A stretch of 64,000 nucleotides of DNA from Gammaproteobacteria bacterium (GCA_021323735.1 JAJPKM010000021.1:124001-188000), one strand, 5' to 3'; shown: positions 1 to 9,697, numbered from the stretch's first letter. The notes: generated by a model from the sequence alone, not told the origin. Numbers and translations: made by a program.

Positions 1-1889
1 CGGTCGGTAGCGGCGATGAATCCACCCAGAGCCATGATGATGGCGCCCAGCCAGATGTAGCGCACCAGCGGCTTGTATTGAATACGCATGCTCCAGGCGT
101 TGTCGCCCAGAGGGTCGCCCATGGCGACGAACAAGTCACGCGCCCAATTGACCGAGATGGCGGCTTTGCTGTTGAAAGTCTGCTGTACCCAGAAATGACG
201 CTTTTGCGGCAACAGCGTGGTCACCGGCTTGCCTCCGCGCGTGATCTCGATCAGGCCTTGCGCGGCATCGTAGTTCGGTCCACGCACATCGGTGGCGTGC
301 ACGAACTTGAAATCATAACCGGCAATCGCAAAGCTGCCCCCCGGTTTCAGCGCCACGTCTTTCTCGATCTTGTAGCTTTCCACACCGCTGGCGCCGATGG
401 CGAACACCCCGACGCCCAGATGGGCAATGGACATGCCCAGGAGCGCTGCGGTGAGCGTCTGCTTTTGCCTCAAGCGACGCAGCGGCTCGAGCACCGAAGA
501 GAAAATGATCCAGAAACCGAAGCTGAAGCCGATGAGGCCCACCGGATGAAATTCCCGGAAGACCAGCCCTTGAATCGCGACCGACAGCAGCACCGCGGCG
601 CCGGCCAGCCACCACAGGGGCTTTGCGGTCACCGTGAGCTTGCCTCGGCGCCAAGCCGAATGCATGCCGATCGCCAGAAACACCATCAAAGGGAATACCG
701 GCACCAAGAACATCAGCGCAAACACCGGAGGCCCCACGGAAATCTTGCCGATGTTCAGCATTTCATAGACCAACGGGGACAAGGTGCCCCACAGCACCAG
801 AGCGGCAACGCTCACCAGAATGACATTGTTCACCAGCAGGAAGAACTCGCGCGAATACAGCTCGAAACCACCCGGGGCGTACAGCTTCGGTGCACGCCAT
901 GCGTACAGTGTCAGCGATCCGCCGATGGTGAGCACGAGGAATGCAAGGATGTAAAGACCTCGCGTCGGATCGGTCGCAAAAGAATGCACCGACACCAGCA
1001 CGCCTGAACGCACCAGGAATGTGCCCACCAGGCTCAGCGAGAAGGCAAAAATGGCGAGCAGCAGCGTCCAGCTCTTGAAGATGCCGCGCTTCTCGGTGAC
1101 GCTCAATGAGTGGATCAGGGCCGTTCCGACCAGCCACGGCATGAATGAAGCGTTCTCGACCGGATCCCAAAACCACCAACCGCCCCAGCCCAACTCGTAG
1201 TAGGCCCACCAGCTGCCGAGCGCGATCCCGATGGTTTGAAACAGCCACGCGAAAATCGTCCACGGCCGTGTCCACTTGGCCCAGGTCTGATCCAGTCGGC
1301 CCTCGAGCATCGCCGCGCAGGCGAAGGCAAAGGCCACGGAGAAGCCGACATAGCCGGTGTACAGCATGGGCGGATGGATGGCGAGGGCAAAGTCCTGCAA
1401 CACGGGATTCAAGTCCGCGCCGTCCTGCGCCGCGGGAATCAGGCGCAGGAAAGGGCTCGAGGTCCACAGCGTGAAGAGCATGAATCCCGAGCTGATCAGG
1501 CCCATCACGCCGAGCACGCGGCTGGAGAAGGACAAGGGCAGCGCACGGCTGAATGCGGCGACCGCAACGCTCCAGATCGAGAGGATCATGATCCACAGCA
1601 GCAGCGAGCCTTCGTGCGCACCCCACAACGCCGCAATGCGGTAGAACAGCGGCAATTGCGAATTCGAATTGCGGGCCACATACAGCACCGAGAAGTCATT
1701 GTTCACGAAGCAGTACAGCAGGCAGGAAAACGCCATGGCCACGAACACGAACTGCCCGGTGACCGCGGGCCGCGCCACGGCCATCCAAACCGGCTTCGCC
1801 TTCCAGGCACCCACCAACCCGAAGAACGCTTGGCACAGGCTCAAGACGAAAGCCAGGATGAGGGCGAATATTCCCAATTCGGCGGCCAT
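1..1889 (-). CDS. ccmF: Cytochrome c maturation protein CcmF, 3' end outside window
   Basis: CcmF is the inner-membrane heme lyase core that attaches heme to apocytochrome c, taking it from holo-CcmE. Translating the minus strand from the ATG at 1889 gives an uninterrupted polytopic protein of about 629 residues that runs off the window start, so the C-terminus is missing. It carries the tryptophan-rich WWD-type segment (WGGWWFWDPVENASFMPW) typical of CcmF and CcmC, and the early segment FYRIAALWGAHEGSLLLW. The start lies 11 bases after the ccmE stop, so the gene is the sixth of a ccmABCDEF operon. The plus-strand open frames over this stretch are shadows. Confidence 0.95.
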   Translation of the reverse strand, partial: MAAELGIFALILAFVLSLCQAFFGLVGAWKAKPVWMAVARPAVTGQFVFVAMAFSCLLYCFVNNDFSVLYVARNSNSQLPLFYRIAALWGAHEGSLLLWIMILSIWSVAVAAFSRALPLSFSSRVLGVMGLISSGFMLFTLWTSSPFLRLIPAAQDGADLNPVLQDFALAIHPPMLYTGYVGFSVAFAFACAAMLEGRLDQTWAKWTRPWTIFAWLFQTIGIALGSWWAYYELGWGGWWFWDPVENASFMPWLVGTALIHSLSVTEKRGIFKSWTLLLAIFAFSLSLVGTFLVRSGVLVSVHSFATDPTRGLYILAFLVLTIGGSLTLYAWRAPKLYAPGGFELYSREFFLLVNNVILVSVAALVLWGTLSPLVYEMLNIGKISVGPPVFALMFLVPVFPLMVFLAIGMHSAWRRGKLTVTAKPLWWLAGAAVLLSVAIQGLVFREFHPVGLIGFSFGFWIIFSSVLEPLRRLRQKQTLTAALLGMSIAHLGVGVFAIGASGVESYKIEKDVALKPGGSFAIAGYDFKFVHATDVRGPNYDAAQGLIEITRGGKPVTTLLPQKRHFWVQQTFNSKAAISVNWARDLFVAMGDPLGDNAWSMRIQYKPLVRYIWLGAIIMALGGFIAATD

Positions 1890-1900
1890 ATCAATGCGCC

Positions 1901-2353
1901 TTACGTGATTGGCCGAACCGCAGCGGCGGCGGCGGTCTTGTTCTTGAGCGATGCGGCGACTTCGGGCGGCATGTACTTCTCGTCGTGCTTGGCGAGCACT
2001 TCGTCGGCGACGAACGCACCCTGCGCATTCATCGTGCCATGCGCGATGATCCCCTGTCCTTCGCGAAATAGATCCGGCAACACGCCGCTGTATTCCACCG
2101 GGACCTCATGCGCGAAATCGGTGAGCACGAAGCGCACTTCGATATCGCCGGGTTTGCGTTCCACGCTGCCCTTGACCACCATGCCGCCGATGCGAAAGCG
2201 CTTCGCCAGCGGCGCCTTGCCCGCCACCACTTGGCTGGGATCGAAGTAAAACATGATGTTCTCGCGCGACGCCATGACCGCGAGCGACACCGAAGCGGCA
2301 ACACCACCCAGGATGCCGAGCACGACCAACAAGCGCTTGCGGCGCGGAGTCAT
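1901..2353 (-). CDS. ccmE: Cytochrome c maturation heme chaperone CcmE
   Basis: CcmE is the periplasmic, membrane-anchored chaperone that binds heme covalently and passes it to CcmF. The 150-residue product has an N-terminal basic stretch and one membrane anchor (about residues 8-27), then an OB-fold domain. The heme-binding motif HDEKY is present, with the covalent-attachment histidine at 123 and the axial tyrosine at 127, followed by the usual PPEVA tail. Its ATG overlaps the ccmD stop as ATGA, so translation is probably coupled. Length and motif order are normal for the family. Confidence 0.96.
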   Translation of the reverse strand: MTPRRKRLLVVLGILGGVAASVSLAVMASRENIMFYFDPSQVVAGKAPLAKRFRIGGMVVKGSVERKPGDIEVRFVLTDFAHEVPVEYSGVLPDLFREGQGIIAHGTMNAQGAFVADEVLAKHDEKYMPPEVAASLKNKTAAAAAVRPIT

Positions 2354-2520
2354 CGTGCGTCACTCGCTGCCATCGCAAGTGCGCGCGCCGAACGCAGGCG
2401 CGCACCGGCCAGCAAGCGGCGTGCGGCCCAAAGATTCCACGCCAGAACCGCACCGGCAAATCCAAAACAGGGCCATACGTAACGCGCGTAACCGCCCATG
2501 GACCAGAAATTGCTCATCAT
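2350..2520 (-). CDS. ccmD: Heme exporter protein CcmD
   Basis: This 56-residue small membrane protein sits between ccmC and ccmE, exactly where CcmD is expected. CcmD stabilises holo-CcmE with the CcmABC complex. The product begins MMSNFWSMGGYARYVW, has one hydrophobic segment (about residues 14-33), then a basic tail (AARRLLAGARLRSARA). That matches CcmD topology: a short aromatic N-terminus, one helix, and arginines on the cytoplasmic side. The start ATG overlaps the ccmC stop (ATGA) and its stop overlaps the ccmE start. A longer open frame in another register covers the same bases and is a shadow. Confidence 0.88.
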   Translation of the reverse strand: MMSNFWSMGGYARYVWPCFGFAGAVLAWNLWAARRLLAGARLRSARALAMAASDAR

Positions 2521-3251
2521 GACTTGATCGCCTCCCGCACCCAGGCCGCCTGGCGCTCCCGATTGAGCACCTCAGCCTGCACGCGCGTACACAGCACGGC
2601 ACCGTAGAACAACATGAAACCCAGCCACATCGATAAAAGCGGCCAGAGCATGCTGCCCGGCATCGAGGGTGTGCCTAGTTTAACAATCGTTGCCCCCTGA
2701 TGCAGCGAGTTCCACCAGACGACGGAGAAATGGACAATGGGCACGTTCACGACGCCGACCACGGCCAACAGCGCTGCAGCGCGATCGCCGCGCGCCGGAT
2801 CCTCGAATGCCGATCGCAGCGACATCACCCCGATATAGATGAACAGCAAGATCAGTTCCGAGGTCAAGCGAGGATCCCAGGCCCAATACGCACCCCACAT
2901 CGGCCGGCCCCATAGTGAACCGGTGACCAGCGCCATGAGCGCGAACGATGCTCCGATTGGCGCGGACGCCGCCGCCACGGCATGGCCCACTTTGATGCGC
3001 CAAACGAGGGCCACGGCGCTGGCCGCCGCCATGACCATGTACACCGTCAAGGACAGAATGGCGCCCGGCACGTGCACATAGATCATGCGAAACGCATCGC
3101 CCTGCTGGTAGTCGGGGGGCGCAAACGCAAGACCGGCAATCAGTCCATAGGCGACCGCCAGCGCGGCACCACCGAGGAGCCAGGGCATCAGTGCAGCCGC
3201 GACCCCATAGACATGGGGAGGAGAGGCCAGCTTATAAAACCAAGTCCACAT
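2517..3251 (-). CDS. ccmC: Heme exporter protein CcmC
   Basis: CcmC handles heme at the periplasmic face and loads it onto CcmE. The 244-residue polytopic protein (about six helices) has the WWD-family segment WGAYWAWDPRLTSE at about 119-132. It also has the two heme-ligating histidines, His60 in VHVPGA and His184 in WWNSLHQG, the same numbers as in the E. coli protein. It lies 12 bases downstream of ccmB and overlaps ccmD by four bases. Nothing is unusual in length or composition. Confidence 0.96.
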   Translation of the reverse strand: MWTWFYKLASPPHVYGVAAALMPWLLGGAALAVAYGLIAGLAFAPPDYQQGDAFRMIYVHVPGAILSLTVYMVMAAASAVALVWRIKVGHAVAAASAPIGASFALMALVTGSLWGRPMWGAYWAWDPRLTSELILLFIYIGVMSLRSAFEDPARGDRAAALLAVVGVVNVPIVHFSVVWWNSLHQGATIVKLGTPSMPGSMLWPLLSMWLGFMLFYGAVLCTRVQAEVLNRERQAAWVREAIKS

Positions 3252-3263
3252 ACTCTCTCACTG

Positions 3264-3944
3264 CTATTCCAAGGTGATGCGCAATGCCGCCGTCGCCGCA
3301 AACGGCGCCAGCGTGCAGGTGAACACGCACAGCGCCGCCAAGAAATACAAAGCCCCCACCGTGCTCGCACCCGAAATCGCCCGCTCGGTCGCTGCGGCAC
3401 CAAAAATCAATAACGGTGTCGCCAGCGGCAGCACGATCAAAGACAGCAGCACGTTGCCGCGGCGCAGCCCGATGGTAAGACCCGCGCCAATGGCCCCCAG
3501 CCAGCTCAAAGTAAGGGTGCCCAGGGCCAAACTCAGCATCATTGTCGCAAATGCTGCGGTGGGAATATCCAGCGCAGTCGCCACAATCGGCGACACCACG
3601 ACCAAGGCTAGACCCGTTACCAGCCAATGGGCGCAGGTTTTGGCCACGACGATGAGCGTAAGTTCCTGCCCGCTGAGCGCAAGTTGCTCCAAAGTGCCAT
3701 CATCGGCGTCGCCTTTGAACAGGGAATCGAGCGACAGCAGCGACGATAACAGCGCCGCCACCCAAAGCACGCCGGGCGCAATGTCCCGCAGCTGCGACAA
3801 CTGCAGACTTAAACCCAATGGAAACAAGGTGGTGACGATCAAAAAGAACACCAGCGGCTGGCACAGATGCTCCGGCCGCCGAAAACTGAGACAAAGTTCA
3901 CGGTGCACGATCAGGGCAAAGGCCCGTCCTGCGCTCAATCTCAT
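3264..3944 (-). CDS. ccmB: Heme ABC exporter permease CcmB
   Basis: CcmB is the membrane subunit of the CcmAB ABC transporter that releases holo-CcmE from CcmC. The 226-residue product has about six hydrophobic segments and the family N-terminus (LIVHRELCLSFRRPEH, then a helix with FFLIVTTLFPLG). Its ATG overlaps the ccmA stop by four bases. Length matches the E. coli protein (about 220). An arginine-rich frame on the other strand over this gene is a shadow. Confidence 0.95.
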   Translation of the reverse strand: MRLSAGRAFALIVHRELCLSFRRPEHLCQPLVFFLIVTTLFPLGLSLQLSQLRDIAPGVLWVAALLSSLLSLDSLFKGDADDGTLEQLALSGQELTLIVVAKTCAHWLVTGLALVVVSPIVATALDIPTAAFATMMLSLALGTLTLSWLGAIGAGLTIGLRRGNVLLSLIVLPLATPLLIFGAAATERAISGASTVGALYFLAALCVFTCTLAPFAATAALRITLE

Positions 3945-4570
3945 GAATGGAGCTCCAGGCGCCGGACGCCGCAGGGAATCGCCAGTTCATGGTGCGCCAC
4001 GACCAGCGCCAGTCCACCCCCTTCCACATGCGCCTTGAGCAGCCCCGACAAGAGCTCTGCACCCGAGGCGTCAAGATTGGTGTACGGCTCGTCGAGCAGC
4101 CAGACCGAGGCGTTCATCGCCAAAACCCGTGCCATGGCGACCCGACGTCTTTGGCCGGCTGAGAGCACCCGGGCCGGCAGGTCCGCGCAGGCGCCGACTC
4201 CGGCGCGATTCAACGCACCAAGCAACTCTTGTGCACTGACGCGGCGCTTCAATCCCACGGAAAAACGCAGGTTCTCGAGCGCCGTCAGGTCGCCTTTCAG
4301 CGCCGGCTCATGCGAGGCATAGGCCAAATCCGCGTGGTATTCAGTCCGATAAGTCGTGATCGAGCGTCCCAACCAGCTCACCGAGCCCTGTTCCGGGCGC
4401 AACAGGCCGCTCACGACCCGGAGCAAGGTCGTCTTGCCCGTGCCGTTGGGACCCGAAATGTGCAGCAATTCCCGGCGGCGTATGTGCGCGCTGACGCCCT
4501 GGAGCACATGCCGGTCTCCGCGCCAAACGTGCACCTTCTCGAACTCAAGACCGGCGGAGACGGTATCCAT
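3941..4570 (-). CDS. ccmA: Heme ABC exporter ATP-binding protein CcmA
   Basis: CcmA is the ATPase of the CcmAB complex. The 209-residue product has a Walker A (GPNGTGKTT, about residues 40-48), an ABC signature reading LSAGQRRRVAMAR and a Walker B ending in LLDEPYTNLD, with the switch histidine in VVAHHEL. It is the first gene of the ccm operon. The 261 bases between it and the divergent radical SAM gene at 4832 must hold promoters for both directions; no clear -35/-10 pair stands out. ATG at 4570 gives the normal N-terminus. Confidence 0.95.
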   Translation of the reverse strand: MDTVSAGLEFEKVHVWRGDRHVLQGVSAHIRRRELLHISGPNGTGKTTLLRVVSGLLRPEQGSVSWLGRSITTYRTEYHADLAYASHEPALKGDLTALENLRFSVGLKRRVSAQELLGALNRAGVGACADLPARVLSAGQRRRVAMARVLAMNASVWLLDEPYTNLDASGAELLSGLLKAHVEGGGLALVVAHHELAIPCGVRRLELHS

Positions 4571-4831
4571 GGGGGCCAGAGCTTAACTAAATCAAAGAGT
4601 TGAGGCTACTAATTAATGTGTGACCCATGGCCCTAGATTCCTGGGTGTAAACTTTGTCGCTGAGGGTCTTGCTCAGGGGTCTGGTTGTCCGCACCGGTTA
4701 TGCAAATTCAGCTACATCCCATGAACTGTTTGCCGTCCGGCGGGCACTCACCATAAAGTCCGTTTATCTGGACGTTCGCTACCGCAAGTGTCGGTGGTTG
4801 GACAATTCATAAGATCATCGAGAGTCATAAT

Positions 4832-5896
4832 TTGCCCGCCGAAGCGTTTGCACATCGCCCGCCCTTGCGGCGGCTGCCACTGGTGACACTATATGTGACC
4901 GACCGGTGCAATTCCCGGTGTGTCACATGCGACTACTGGCGGCACGGGCGGGATGACATGACCCTTGCGGCAGTATCCCGGCTGCTCCCAAGTTTTGTTG
5001 AGCTAAAGACACAAATCGTGCTGCTGTCGGGGGGCGAGCCATTGCTCAATCCTGAATGGGCGGCAATTGCGCAGACGCTGCGCGCAAACGGACTCAAGGT
5101 GTGGCTGCTGACATCCGGACTGGCCTTGGCCAAGCATGCCTCGCGCGCCGTGCAGCTGTTCGATTCCATCACGGTGTCGCTCGATGGAACCGATGCCGCG
5201 ACCTATGCGGCGATTCGCGGTTTGGACGCATTCGACAAGGTATGCGAAGGAATCAGGGCGGCAGCGGCCCTTGGAATCTCGACCGGCATTCGCGTCACTC
5301 TGCAGCGTGCCAACTATCGGCAGCTGCGGCACTTTGTCGACCTAGCGAAAGAACTCGGCGCCCGCAACATTTCATTTCTCGCAGTCGATGTTGCCAATCC
5401 ACATGCATTCGCACGCACGGACGATTTCGTCTCCAATCTCGCCTTGCTTCCGGAGGATTTACCTGGATTCGAGCAAGCCTTGAATTCCATCGAGCAAGAT
5501 CACCGCGAAGACTTTCGATCCGGCTTCATCGCCGAGAGTCCACAAAAGCTGCGACACATCCACCAATACTTCGCCGCCATCTGCCGAAAAGGGCCTTACC
5601 CGCCCGTTCGCTGCAATGCGCCGGAGTTCTCCGCCGTGATCGGCGCGACTGGACGCCTGCAGCCCTGCTTTTTCATTTCCGGGCCGCCCGAAGCAAACGT
5701 GCTCGCAAGCCGCAGCGGACCGGGTGTCGATCTGCCGTTTGCATTGAACGGCACCTCTATGTCAGAACTGCGGGCCCAGATCGACGCCGGCTTGCGCAAG
5801 GAATGTAAGACCTGCGTGTGTTCCATGTGGCGGGATCCGGAACATATCCGCGCTTCAAATCATGCCGCGAAGTTTGCGGCGGAGGCTTCGGCATGA
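4832..5896 (+). CDS. Radical SAM/SPASM-type protein
   Basis: The product is 354 residues. It has the radical SAM cluster motif CNSRCVTC (Cys26, Cys30, Cys33) just after a TLYVTDR strand, then a glycine-rich SAM-binding segment (LLSGGEPLL). C-terminally it has cysteines at CNAPEF and RLQPC, with a final CKTCVCSMW group, a SPASM/twitch-like arrangement that usually binds auxiliary Fe-S clusters. SPASM enzymes modify peptides, sugars or lipids; no precursor peptide is evident nearby, so the substrate is unknown. The TTG at 4832 is taken as start because no ATG precedes the motif region. It is the first gene of a plus-strand operon of five; the next start overlaps its stop. Confidence 0.85.
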   Translation: MPAEAFAHRPPLRRLPLVTLYVTDRCNSRCVTCDYWRHGRDDMTLAAVSRLLPSFVELKTQIVLLSGGEPLLNPEWAAIAQTLRANGLKVWLLTSGLALAKHASRAVQLFDSITVSLDGTDAATYAAIRGLDAFDKVCEGIRAAAALGISTGIRVTLQRANYRQLRHFVDLAKELGARNISFLAVDVANPHAFARTDDFVSNLALLPEDLPGFEQALNSIEQDHREDFRSGFIAESPQKLRHIHQYFAAICRKGPYPPVRCNAPEFSAVIGATGRLQPCFFISGPPEANVLASRSGPGVDLPFALNGTSMSELRAQIDAGLRKECKTCVCSMWRDPEHIRASNHAAKFAAEASA

Positions 5897-7356
5897 CGAT
5901 GCGTTCCACGCTACCTACCGAGCCGGCCCAGTCGCCGCGAAAGCGGCTGAAGATCGTGCTTTACAATCCACAGGCCGTGTTTTTCACCATGCCCCTGGCC
6001 TTACTCGCGATCGGCTCCGAACTCGACCCGAACCTCTACGAAGTGGTCACAATCGACGCGCGCCTGGATCCTGATGCAGAAAAGGCCGTTCTCTCTCATA
6101 TCGGCGACGCATTGTGCCTTGGGATCACCGTACTCACGGGAGCGCCGATTTCAGATGCCTTGCGCATATCGCGTTCGGCCAAGCGAGCGCGGCCCGATCT
6201 GCCTGTCGTTTGGGGTGGCTGGCACCCGTCCATGTTTTCCAAGGAGTGCTTACTCGAGCAGTCGGTCGATGTGACCGTACGCGGCCAAGGAGAAGAGACG
6301 TTTGCCGAGATCGTGGATCGCCTTGCGCACGGCCGCTCTCTGGATGATTGCGCCGGATGCACCGTGAGGTTGAGTGACGGCACCATACAGGAAAATCCAT
6401 CACGGGCATTGGCGCAGGTCGATAATTTTCGAGCCCATGACTATGGCCTGATTCCCGTCGAGCGCTATTTCCAGCTGAAGGGCAAACGGCAGTTGGACTA
6501 CATCTCCTCCCAAGGCTGCAATTTTCGCTGCGCATTCTGTTCCGACCCGTTTGTATACGGGCGAAAGTGGGTCGGTTTGGAACCCGTGCGAATGGCGATG
6601 CGTCTGAAAGAACTTTGGGACAAATATCACTTCGACGACGTGAACTTCCAGGACGAAACTTTTTTCACCAAAGCCGGCCGGGTTGAGGCACTCGCCGACC
6701 GGATCGTTGAATCCGGGATGAAGATCACTTGGGCTGCCACGATGCGCGCCGATCAAGGAATTAGGCTCCCCGACCATGTCTGGGTGCGATGCAAGCAATC
6801 AGGACTACGCAGGCTGCTCGTCGGTGTCGAATCCGGGTCCAACGAGGTGCTGAAACGCATCAAGAAAGACATCAAGATTGAACAGGTGTATGAGACTGCC
6901 GAGAAGATGCTGCGGTTTGGAATCGCCGGACATTTTCCCTTCATTGTCGGATTTCCTGACGAGAGCGACGAGAATGTTCAGGCTACCTTGGACTGCGCCA
7001 AACGCCTGCGCTCCATGAGTCCGGAATTCCTGACGCCGATCTTCTATTTCAAACCCTATCCCGGCAGTGCACTGGTGATCGAGGCCGTGGAGCGTGGCTT
7101 TCGTCTGCCGGAAACACTCGAGGAGTGGGCGAAGTTCGACTACGTCGCCGGCGAGCCGGGTCCTTGGGTATCACCTGAGAAATTCGAGCTGATAGAGCGC
7201 TTCAAATTCTTCCACGAACTAGCCTGGAAAAAGGCGTCCCCGGGCAAGAGGCTGTTACAGCGGCTGGCACGTTATCGATGCAACAAGGACAACTATCGAT
7301 GGCCAGTGGAAATGCTGTTCATGCGCTGGCTGGCGCCTGCACAAACATTGTCATGA
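5893..7356 (+). CDS. B12-binding-type radical SAM protein
   Basis: The 487-residue product has an N-terminal Rossmann-like domain of the cobalamin-binding type (KIVLYNPQAVFF to about residue 170, with VVWGGWHPSM) followed by a radical SAM core with CNFRCAFC (Cys209, Cys213, Cys216). The classic DxHxxG cobalamin motif is absent, as is common in this BchE/HpnJ-like class. Later segments LVGVESGSNEVLKRI and FIVGFPDE are typical of the family. The ATG at 5893 overlaps the preceding stop (ATGA), which favours it over an upstream in-frame codon. The reaction cannot be assigned; methylation, ring closure and oxidative cleavage are all known for relatives. Confidence 0.88.
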   Translation: MTMRSTLPTEPAQSPRKRLKIVLYNPQAVFFTMPLALLAIGSELDPNLYEVVTIDARLDPDAEKAVLSHIGDALCLGITVLTGAPISDALRISRSAKRARPDLPVVWGGWHPSMFSKECLLEQSVDVTVRGQGEETFAEIVDRLAHGRSLDDCAGCTVRLSDGTIQENPSRALAQVDNFRAHDYGLIPVERYFQLKGKRQLDYISSQGCNFRCAFCSDPFVYGRKWVGLEPVRMAMRLKELWDKYHFDDVNFQDETFFTKAGRVEALADRIVESGMKITWAATMRADQGIRLPDHVWVRCKQSGLRRLLVGVESGSNEVLKRIKKDIKIEQVYETAEKMLRFGIAGHFPFIVGFPDESDENVQATLDCAKRLRSMSPEFLTPIFYFKPYPGSALVIEAVERGFRLPETLEEWAKFDYVAGEPGPWVSPEKFELIERFKFFHELAWKKASPGKRLLQRLARYRCNKDNYRWPVEMLFMRWLAPAQTLS

Positions 7357-8078
7357 TTGCTCCCGCGCCGTCCACCCAAGACTTGCTCAGGGTTGCCCGC
7401 GCCCCGCTGATCAATCGACTCATCGGCAAGGCGATGGCCTTGGGGTACAGGCTCGTTGGGAAACATCGCTATGACGATTTCCGTGTCGAGCACGTGCACG
7501 GTGCGCCATTTCTCGTTACGCCAAGTGTCTTCAACCCAAAGGTGCCTCGCACCGGTGAATTCCTGTCGTCACTCCTCGATTCGAACCTCATCAAAAAGGA
7601 TCACGCTGTCCTGGACATGGGAACGGGATCCGGCGTCTGCGCCGTACTGGCGGCCAAGCACGCACGCCGCGTCGTCGCGGTAGACATCAACGCTGCGGCA
7701 GTTCGCTGCACCGAAATCAACGCACTTCTGAATCACCTGGAGCACAAGATCGATGCGCGGCACGGAGATCTGTTCACCGCGGTGCCCGGGGAGCGGTTCG
7801 ATTTAATCCTGTTCAACCCACCGTTCCTGCGAGCCGCACCGCGGGATGACCGAGATCGCGCGTGGCGCTCCACCGACGTGGCGGAGAGATTTGCCGTTGG
7901 TCTCCCAGAGAAGCTCAATCCAGGTGGATTTGCCCTGGTGCTGTTGTCGACCTTTGGAGGAGACGGGGGCTTTTTCCTGGAAGAGTTTTCCAGGCGAGGC
8001 TTGCATATTTCGGTGCAGGCCGAGCGCCGTTTCGTGAATGAGAGGCTGACCGTATTCAGGCTCGCGCCGAGGCTTTGA
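7353..8078 (+). CDS. Class I SAM-dependent methyltransferase, HemK-like fold
   Basis: The 241-residue protein has a Rossmann methyltransferase core: motif I LDMGTGSGV (about residues 88-96), the acidic end of strand 2 (VAVDIN) and a catalytic NPPF at about 153-156. NPPY/F is characteristic of enzymes that methylate amide or exocyclic amino nitrogens (HemK/PrmC-like) and of some small-molecule N-methyltransferases. ATG at 7353 overlaps the previous stop as ATGA. Sitting between two radical SAM genes, it probably acts on the same product, but that is inference from position. Confidence 0.82.
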   Translation: MIAPAPSTQDLLRVARAPLINRLIGKAMALGYRLVGKHRYDDFRVEHVHGAPFLVTPSVFNPKVPRTGEFLSSLLDSNLIKKDHAVLDMGTGSGVCAVLAAKHARRVVAVDINAAAVRCTEINALLNHLEHKIDARHGDLFTAVPGERFDLILFNPPFLRAAPRDDRDRAWRSTDVAERFAVGLPEKLNPGGFALVLLSTFGGDGGFFLEEFSRRGLHISVQAERRFVNERLTVFRLAPRL

Positions 8079-8092
8079 CTTCAGAGGACAAG

Positions 8093-9607
8093 ATGACTGA
8101 TTTGCAGCGTATTCTACTCATCAACCCGACGATTACGTCGGAGGGCAACGCACGCTTTCCGCTGGCGATGATGAGTCTGTCTGTCGCGCTCGACGGCAAG
8201 TACCGGTCGACGATCATCGACGGCAATGTAGACCGAGAGTACGTTCGGACGGCCGTGCGCACCGTAAGCGATGGAACTGTCGCAGCCGTGGGTGTTACCG
8301 TCATGGGCGGGCCTCAGCTGCGTTCGGCGATTGCAGTGTCCAAGGCGATCCGCGAGAAGGCGCCCGAGGTGCCCATTATCTGGGGCGGCGCTTTCCCGAC
8401 CGTGTGTCCGGATGCGGCAATGAACTCTCCGTACGTCGACTACGTCGTGAGAGCGCAAGGAGAGGATACCCTCATTGAGCTGCTGGATGCGCTGGCCGCC
8501 GGTCGACGCGATGAGTTGACCTTCATCGTCGGACTGAGTTGGCGCCGGCACGACCAGATCGTGCACAACAAGGATCGTAAATTTTCCACCGCAAGTCTCA
8601 GCCGCATGCTGCCTTACGACAAGCTGGAAAACCCCCGGCAATACCTGAAGAACACCTATCTTGGCAGACACACCATCGGCTATCAGGCCGCCTTGGGCTG
8701 CCGCTTTCGTTGCACGTTCTGCGGCGTCGCCACGATGTATCGGGGCAAGACGGCGCTGCCGACAGCGCACAGGCTGGAACAAGACCTGGTGTATCTGAAG
8801 GAGCGGCTCGGTGCGGACGCAATACAATTCTATGACCATAACTTCTTCGATCGTGAAGTCGATATGGTGCCCTTACTCGAAATTCTCGCGAAATTGCAGA
8901 TGCCCTGGTGGTGCTTTGCGCGCTCCGACGCTCTGGTGAATCTATCGGAGTCGTCATGGGCTCTCATAAGGAAAAGCCGGTTGAGCATGGCATACATCGG
9001 AGCGGAGTCTCCGAGCGATTGGCTGCTGCACGATATCCGCAAGGGCACCAACCGCGATCAGACCCTGGAAGCCGTGGAGAAATGCCTGAGCAATGGTGTC
9101 ATCCCAGAGCTTTCGTTCATGCTGGCCCCGCCTCGAGATCCTGAGGGCGAGACCGAGAAAACCTTCGAGTTCATCCGCATGATCAAACGGCTCTACCCTG
9201 CGACCGAGGTCATGATTTACATCTACACGCCCCTGCCCCGGAGGCAGGACGACAAAAATCCCACGTCGGCCCGCATGGCCAGCGAGCTACGCGATCGCGC
9301 CGGCAATCCCGTGATATTTCCGCGAACGGCGGATGAATGGGCCGAGCCGCAATGGATCGACTATTGGTGCCACCAGGACGCTCCCTGGCTTGAAGAGCGT
9401 CTGCGCAAGCGAATCATCGATTTCACGACCGTTCTGGGATGCCGATATCCGACAATCATGGATGTACGCGCCCCAGCCTGGGGAAAAACCGCCCTACGAG
9501 CGCTGGCGTCATGGCGATATCGGTTTCAATTCTACGGTGCCCCATGGGAACTCAATCTGTCGAGAAAACTCATTCGACAGTGGGATCCCCGTATCATGAG
9601 CCTGTGA
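8093..9607 (+). CDS. B12-binding-type radical SAM protein
   Basis: This is the second long radical SAM protein of the operon (504 residues from ATG at 8093, preceded by AGAGGA; a TTG at 8075 would add six residues). The N-terminal domain begins RILLINPTITSEGN and runs to about 150 with IIWGGAFPTV. The cluster motif is CRFRCTFC (Cys203, Cys207, Cys210). The segments YIGAESPSD and FMLAPPRDPEG match the BchE/HpnJ-like class. It is clearly related in layout to the product of 5893-7356 but too divergent to be a recent duplicate. Confidence 0.86.
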   Translation: MTDLQRILLINPTITSEGNARFPLAMMSLSVALDGKYRSTIIDGNVDREYVRTAVRTVSDGTVAAVGVTVMGGPQLRSAIAVSKAIREKAPEVPIIWGGAFPTVCPDAAMNSPYVDYVVRAQGEDTLIELLDALAAGRRDELTFIVGLSWRRHDQIVHNKDRKFSTASLSRMLPYDKLENPRQYLKNTYLGRHTIGYQAALGCRFRCTFCGVATMYRGKTALPTAHRLEQDLVYLKERLGADAIQFYDHNFFDREVDMVPLLEILAKLQMPWWCFARSDALVNLSESSWALIRKSRLSMAYIGAESPSDWLLHDIRKGTNRDQTLEAVEKCLSNGVIPELSFMLAPPRDPEGETEKTFEFIRMIKRLYPATEVMIYIYTPLPRRQDDKNPTSARMASELRDRAGNPVIFPRTADEWAEPQWIDYWCHQDAPWLEERLRKRIIDFTTVLGCRYPTIMDVRAPAWGKTALRALASWRYRFQFYGAPWELNLSRKLIRQWDPRIMSL

Positions 9608-9697
9608 CGGCCAATTCGCATGCCCAGGCGTTGCCCTTGTGCAAAATAGTAAACGACCGGCTGCCGCAGTGAACGCGGCGAATGGTCGCGCGGCCTC

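Noticed and set aside
78-1007. 309-codon plus-strand frame
   Set aside because: It is the antisense of ccmF and its product is rich in H, Q, R and E with no domain; ccmF reads without interruption on the other strand.
763-1626. 287-codon minus-strand frame in another register
   Set aside because: Out of frame with ccmF, whose W-rich motif and helices are clear in the correct register.
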